DNA of 64,000 nucleotides, from contig NZ_AIDW01000014.1 in assembly GCF_000251145.1 (NCBI RefSeq), positions 62,001 to 126,000 on the forward strand. The letters run 5' to 3'. This DNA comes from Sphingomonas sp. PAMC 26621. Lineage in GTDB: Bacteria > Pseudomonadota > Alphaproteobacteria > Sphingomonadales > Sphingomonadaceae. The notes beneath the pieces were generated by a model. That model did not search any database. It had not been told where the DNA came from and saw only the letters and a list, made by a program, of their open reading frames with translations. This document shows positions 60,464 through 64,000 of the stretch, piece after piece. The translations under genes and the position numbers were made by a program. Within the stretch, counting starts at the first letter, position 1; each line of letters opens with the position of its first letter.

Positions 60464-61249
60464 TCAGGCCGCGGTCCACCCGCCGTCGACCGAGAGGTTC
60501 GCGCCGGTGATCGCCTTCGCCTCGTCGCGGCAAAGGAACAGCGCGAGCGCGGCGACCTGGTCGACCGTGACGAATTCCTTGGACGGCTGCGCGGCGAGCA
60601 GCACGTCGTCCATCACCTGCTCGCGCGTCAGGCCGCGCGCCTTCATCGTGTCGGGGATCTGCGCTTCGACCAGCGGGGTCCAGACATAGCCGGGCGAGAT
60701 GCAGTTGACCGTGATCCCGTCCGTCGCGGTCTCGAGCGCGATCGTCTTGGACAGGCCGACGAGGCCGTGCTTCGCCATGACGTAGGCCGACTTGTTCGGG
60801 CTCGCGACGAGCGAATGCGCCGAGGCGGTCGAGATGATCCGGCCCCATTTCGCGGCCTTCATGTACGGAACCGCCGCCTGCATCATGTACCAGGCGGAAT
60901 TGAGGTTGATCTGGATGATCGCCTCGAACTTGTCCGCGGGAAAGTCCTCGATCGGCGCGACATGCTGGATGCCCGCGTTGTTGACGAGAATGTCCGGCCC
61001 GCCAAACTCGCGGTGGCAGCGGTGGACCATCGCCGCGATCTGGTCGGGCCTGGTCATGTCGGCGGCATCGTACAGCGCCGTGCCGCCGCTCGCCGCTTCC
61101 AGCGCCGCACGGTCGGCTTCGATCGCGGCGGCGTCGCCGAAACCGTTGATCATCACGTTCGCGCCTTCGCGCGCGAACAGTCTGGCGTAGGCGAGGCCGA
61201 TCCCGGAGGTCGACCCGGTGACGATCGCGGTTTTGCCCTTGAGGAACAT
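60464..61249 (-). CDS. bdhA: 3-hydroxybutyrate dehydrogenase
   Basis: 261 residues from ATG 61249. The SDR elements are complete: TGSTSGIG (11-18), NNAGIQHVAPIEDFPADKF, then the active-site Ser/Tyr/Lys in STASAHSLVASPNKSAYVMA KHG (Y-x3-K). The late QPSKEFVTVDQVAALALFLC is close to that of known BdhA enzymes. It oxidises D-3-hydroxybutyrate to acetoacetate with NAD, in polyhydroxybutyrate breakdown. It follows the patatin-like phospholipase gene by 32 bp on the same strand, suggesting a shared role in carbon-store or lipid turnover. Confidence 0.93.
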   Translation of the reverse strand: MFLKGKTAIVTGSTSGIGLAYARLFAREGANVMINGFGDAAAIEADRAALEAASGGTALYDAADMTRPDQIAAMVHRCHREFGGPDILVNNAGIQHVAPIEDFPADKFEAIIQINLNSAWYMMQAAVPYMKAAKWGRIISTASAHSLVASPNKSAYVMAKHGLVGLSKTIALETATDGITVNCISPGYVWTPLVEAQIPDTMKARGLTREQVMDDVLLAAQPSKEFVTVDQVAALALFLCRDEAKAITGANLSVDGGWTAA

Positions 61250-61281
61250 GGGGAGTCTCCGTTTCGGCGGGGGAGGGGTTG

Positions 61282-62442
61282 TTAGAACGGGCGCGGGGTG
61301 ACGCGCTGGGTCAGGTCGAACGCGGCGCTCTTGCCGGTCTCGATATTCTGCGCGATCAGCTCGGCATTCGCCATCGTCTCGGCGACCGCCTTCATCCCCG
61401 CATTCCAATGCTCGCGCATCGTCCGTGCGGAAAATTCGAAATCTCGGCTCCCGCCCTCCCACGCATTGGCGCGGTGGATGAGATGGACGAGGTTGACCGG
61501 ATCGGCGTTGGTCCGTGCCGCGAGCGCCACCACGTCGGGGTCGTCGCGCATCTCCGGGGGGAGCTTCGCGAGCACGCGGCGGGCGAGTTCGCGATCCTTG
61601 CGGTCGCGCATCATCTGGTCGGAGACCTGGCGCGTGCGGCTCGAGAAGCGGATTTCCTTCTCGCGCGCCATCACGTCCATGATCGTGCGCGGGCGTTCGG
61701 TCGCGGCGGGGAACAGGTCGATCTGGAACGCGAGCAATTCGCCCTGCTGATGTTCGAGCACATGCGTCAGCGGGGTGTTGGAGACGAGCCCGCCATCCCA
61801 CCACAGCCGCCCGTCGATCTCGATCGCGGGCAACCCCGGCGGCAGCGCGCCCGAGGCCATGATATGGCGTGCGTCGATCCGCATGTCGGTCGTGTCGAAA
61901 TAGCTGAAATTGCCGCTCTCGACATCGACCGCGCCGACCGACAGCCGCACCGGCCCGTCGTTGAGCAGATCCCAGTCGATCAGCCCGTCGAGCGTCGCCT
62001 TGAGCGGGGTGCTGTCGTAGAAGCTCAGCGCGTCCGGGGTGCCGGGGAAGGCCATCGTCGGGGGAAGGAGCCGCGGCGAGAAGAACCCCGGGACCCCCAT
62101 CGACAACACGGTCGCAGCCGAGACCTCGTGGAGGAATTCGCGGATCCGGTCGTCGGGAAAGATCGGGAAGCACGGCAACGCGCCGGTCATCGTGTCCCAG
62201 AAGGCGGCGAGTTTCTCGACGCGCTGCTCCGGCGGATTGCCCGCGAAGATCGCGGCGTTGATCGCGCCGATCGAGATTCCCGAGACCCAGTCGATCTCGA
62301 TCCCGCTCGACGCGAGTCCCTCGATCACTCCGGCCTGATAACTGCCGAGCGCACCGCCCCCTTGCAGCACAAGCGCGACGCAATCGGGCAAGGGGAGCGC
62401 CTTCGCGCGCCGTTTGGGCTTGATCGACTCTGCATCCGCCAT
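61282..62442 (-). CDS. Patatin-like phospholipase
   Basis: 386 residues from ATG 62442 (MADAESIKPKRRAKALPLPD). The patatin motifs are complete: oxyanion loop LVLQGGGALGSYQAGVIEGL, nucleophile GISIGAIN and dyad Asp in LWWDGGLVSNTPL. A C-terminal DUF3734-like region (from about 240, EIRFSSRTRQVSDQMMRDRK) follows and matches the group found beside 3-hydroxybutyrate dehydrogenase in many alphaproteobacteria. No signal peptide. In this group a role in polyhydroxyalkanoate granule or lipid turnover is suspected. It is the first gene of the two-gene run with bdhA. Confidence 0.92.
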   Translation of the reverse strand: MADAESIKPKRRAKALPLPDCVALVLQGGGALGSYQAGVIEGLASSGIEIDWVSGISIGAINAAIFAGNPPEQRVEKLAAFWDTMTGALPCFPIFPDDRIREFLHEVSAATVLSMGVPGFFSPRLLPPTMAFPGTPDALSFYDSTPLKATLDGLIDWDLLNDGPVRLSVGAVDVESGNFSYFDTTDMRIDARHIMASGALPPGLPAIEIDGRLWWDGGLVSNTPLTHVLEHQQGELLAFQIDLFPAATERPRTIMDVMAREKEIRFSSRTRQVSDQMMRDRKDRELARRVLAKLPPEMRDDPDVVALAARTNADPVNLVHLIHRANAWEGGSRDFEFSARTMREHWNAGMKAVAETMANAELIAQNIETGKSAAFDLTQRVTPRPF

Positions 62443-62602
62443 GCATTCGACATGCGCGTGTTGCGGTGCGGGATCAACGACAGTTTGATGAAACGCGAGC
62501 TGGTCCGCCTGACAAAAGCGCCGCATCGGCCTGCGTGCTTGCAACAAGCGGGGCCGCCGCGCATTCATGCCGCAACGGCAACGAATCCGGAATATCTCCG
62601 CC

Positions 62603-63529
62603 ATGCGTCTCGACGATTTCGATCCCAACATCAACGTCGAGGACCAGCGCGGGCAGGGCGGCGGCGGCGGTGGCTTCGGCGGGGGCGGCGGCGGTCTGCT
62701 GCTCGGGCTGGTGCCGCTGGTGTTCAGCCGGTTCGGTTGCGGCGGTGTGGCGGTGCTGCTTGCGGTGCTGGTCTTTTTCGGTGGTGGCCTCGGCATGCTC
62801 GGTGGTGGCGGCGGGCAGGTCGGCGCGCCGACCCAGCAGGTGGGGCAACAGGGCGGGAGCGCGCGCGGCGGGACCGACGCCAAGTCGAGCTGTACGCTGA
62901 ATGCCGAAAGCCGGACCGCGTGCAACGCGTTCAGTTCGGCGGACAAGACCTGGGCGGCGATCTTCCAGCGCAACGGGCAGCAGTTCCAGCAGCCCAAGCT
63001 CGTCTTCTACGGCGGCAACGGTCGTTCGGGCTGCGGCGCGGCACAAAGCGCGATGGGACCGTTCTATTGCCCGCGCGACCAGGGCGTCTATCTCGACACC
63101 AGCTTCTTCGCAGAACTCGCCAACCGCTTCGGCGCAAAGGGCGATTTCGCGCAGGATTATGTGATCGCGCATGAATTCGGCCATCATATCCAGAACCTGC
63201 TCGGCACGTCCGACAAGGTCTCGCAGATCCAGCGGAGCGGCAACGAGGTGGAGGGCAACCAGGCATCGGTCAAGCTCGAGCTGCAGGCTGATTGCTATGC
63301 CGGCGTGTGGGCGGCGCAGAACCGCGACCGGCTCGAGCCCGGCGACGTCGAGGAAGGCATGACCGCCGCGCACGCGATCGGCGACGATACGCTCCAGCAG
63401 CAGTCGCAGGGCCGCGTGGTGCCCGACAGCTTTACGCACGGCACCTCGGCTCAGCGGATGAAGTGGTTGCGGACCGGAATGGAGAGCGGCGATCCGAATG
63501 CGTGCAATACGTTCGCAGGGGCGATCTAA
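62603..63529 (+). CDS. Neutral zinc metallopeptidase (YpfJ family)
   Basis: 308 residues from ATG 62603 (MRLDDFDPNINVEDQRGQG). A Gly-rich run and one membrane segment (GGVAVLLAVLVFFGGGLGML) lead to a periplasmic or extracytoplasmic domain with VIAHEFGHHIQNLLG, the HExxH zinc site, and KLELQADCYAGVWA, whose Glu/Asp supplies the third ligand. The C-terminal FTHGTSAQRMKWLRTGMESG and DPNACNTF match the YpfJ/neutral zinc metallopeptidase family. The substrate is unknown. It is divergent from the patatin-like gene. Confidence 0.93.
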   Translation: MRLDDFDPNINVEDQRGQGGGGGGFGGGGGGLLLGLVPLVFSRFGCGGVAVLLAVLVFFGGGLGMLGGGGGQVGAPTQQVGQQGGSARGGTDAKSSCTLNAESRTACNAFSSADKTWAAIFQRNGQQFQQPKLVFYGGNGRSGCGAAQSAMGPFYCPRDQGVYLDTSFFAELANRFGAKGDFAQDYVIAHEFGHHIQNLLGTSDKVSQIQRSGNEVEGNQASVKLELQADCYAGVWAAQNRDRLEPGDVEEGMTAAHAIGDDTLQQQSQGRVVPDSFTHGTSAQRMKWLRTGMESGDPNACNTFAGAI

Positions 63530-63553
63530 GGTCTGGGCCACCTCGTCTGGCTA

Positions 63554-63658
63554 CTTCCCCGGCGAAGGCCGGGGCCCAGTAGCGAGGGCCGAGGTAACGA
63601 GGCGCACCGGTCCAACGACGTCCGTTGCGCTCCTGGGTCCCGGCCTTCGCCGGGGAAG
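63554..63658. repeat. Dispersed palindromic repeat, copy 3
   Basis: Arms CTTCCCCGGCGAAGGCCGGG and CCGGCCTTCGCCGGGGAAG, the latter preceded by CTGGGTC. Central run of about 45 bp. It lies between the metallopeptidase and the convergent MDR gene and is nearly identical to copy 1 in the arms. Confidence 0.85.
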
Positions 63659-63738
63659 AGTCAGAGTAAGGATGTCGGAGCGGTAGACGGTTGAGAAGCT
63701 GTGGGGGCGTCGCGCCGCGACACCCCCGGCCAGAGACC

Positions 63739-64000
63739 TTACAACCGCACCAGCATCTTTCCCGTATTCCCCCCGCTGAACAGGCCGAGGAACGCGTCCG
63801 GCGTCGCGTCGAGACCGTCATGGACGGTATCCTGACTGGTCAGCGCACCCGACTTCACCATCGCCGCCATGTCCTGGTAGAATTCCTGCGCCCGCGCGAA
63901 ATACGGCGTCACGAGGAAGCCTTGAATCCGGATCCGCGCCGCGATGACGCGCATCAGATATTTCAGCTCGGTCGGCTTGCTGCTGTTATAGCCCTCGATC
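63739..64000 (-). CDS. NADP-dependent MDR oxidoreductase, C-terminal part
   Basis: About 87 residues of the C-terminal end; the start lies beyond the right edge. The visible part reads IEGYNSSKPTELKYLMRVIA, ARIRIQGFLVTPYFARAQEF and DGLDATPDAFLGLFSGGNTG, ending KMLVRL. This is the C-terminal end of the curcumin-reductase/leukotriene-B4 12-hydroxydehydrogenase-like group, in which GLFSGGNTGKMLV is the NADP-binding end. The substrate cannot be judged from this part. Incomplete only because the window ends. Confidence 0.88.
   Translation of the reverse strand, partial: IEGYNSSKPTELKYLMRVIAARIRIQGFLVTPYFARAQEFYQDMAAMVKSGALTSQDTVHDGLDATPDAFLGLFSGGNTGKMLVRL

Noticed and set aside
1-64000. CRISPR arrays, rRNA genes, insertion sequences, phage genes
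   Set aside because: No regularly spaced short direct repeats, no rRNA-like stretches, no transposase, integrase or phage structural motif on either strand.

Overview
The window is high-GC chromosomal DNA that reads as an alphaproteobacterium of the Sphingomonas group. The evidence is strong G/C third-position codon use, a TonB-dependent receptor beside secreted polysaccharide-acting enzymes, a PEPxxWA-type CTERM protein, EcfG-type stress promoters (GGAAC-N16/17-CGTT), and large palindromic intergenic repeats carrying an arm of the form TTCCCCGGCGAAGGCCGGGG. The assignment is inference from gene content. No rRNA, CRISPR array, transposase or integrase is visible.

Left part (1-16.3 kb): a minus-strand run encodes a two-domain beta-helix/beta-propeller secreted enzyme, a TonB-dependent receptor, a second copy of that enzyme, a lone molybdopterin subunit of a PaoC-like aldehyde oxidase, and the start of an HNH nuclease. 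Divergent from it lie a gluconokinase, a FadR-type GntR regulator, an 88-residue LuxR-type HTH protein, and a Tat-exported Gfo/Idh/MocA oxidoreductase with a one-base frameshift. The parts fit uptake and cleavage of a glucan followed by oxidation through glucono-lactone and gluconate; this pathway is my inference. A CaiB/BaiF CoA-transferase follows.

16.4-26.2 kb is housekeeping: a HerA-like ATPase, a Do-type serine protease, hflK-hflC, an Mrp/ApbC Fe-S carrier, homoserine dehydrogenase and a 2-oxoglutarate oxygenase.

26.3-41.9 kb is mixed. Several small stress-type genes (an acidic protein, a lipoprotein, a 58-residue protein, a flavin/PNPOx-like stress protein) sit behind exact or near EcfG promoters. 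A Crp/Fnr regulator, TlyA, TspO, UbiK, YbjN, ProC, a MarR regulator, IlvE, tRNA-Gln(TTG) and a small alarmone-hydrolase-like HD protein follow, then an MFS transporter and a PAP2-family membrane protein.

42-52.6 kb holds a UvrD/PcrA helicase, a Pit phosphate transporter, a CPA1 antiporter and a tightly overlapped trehalose operon (otsB, a GH15 glucanase/trehalase, otsA). 52.7-54.3 kb is visibly A/T-richer and carries a small membrane protein and a PEP-CTERM surface protein behind a consensus sigma-54 promoter. 54.4-64 kb has a zinc alcohol dehydrogenase, an MFS exporter, an APC permease, a CDF transporter, a 3-hydroxybutyrate dehydrogenase, a patatin-like lipase, a zinc metallopeptidase and the C-terminal part of an NADP-dependent MDR oxidoreductase.

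Two genes are broken by apparent single-base deletions (near 14310 and 31402). One lies in a C4 homopolymer, so sequencing error should be considered before calling them pseudogenes.
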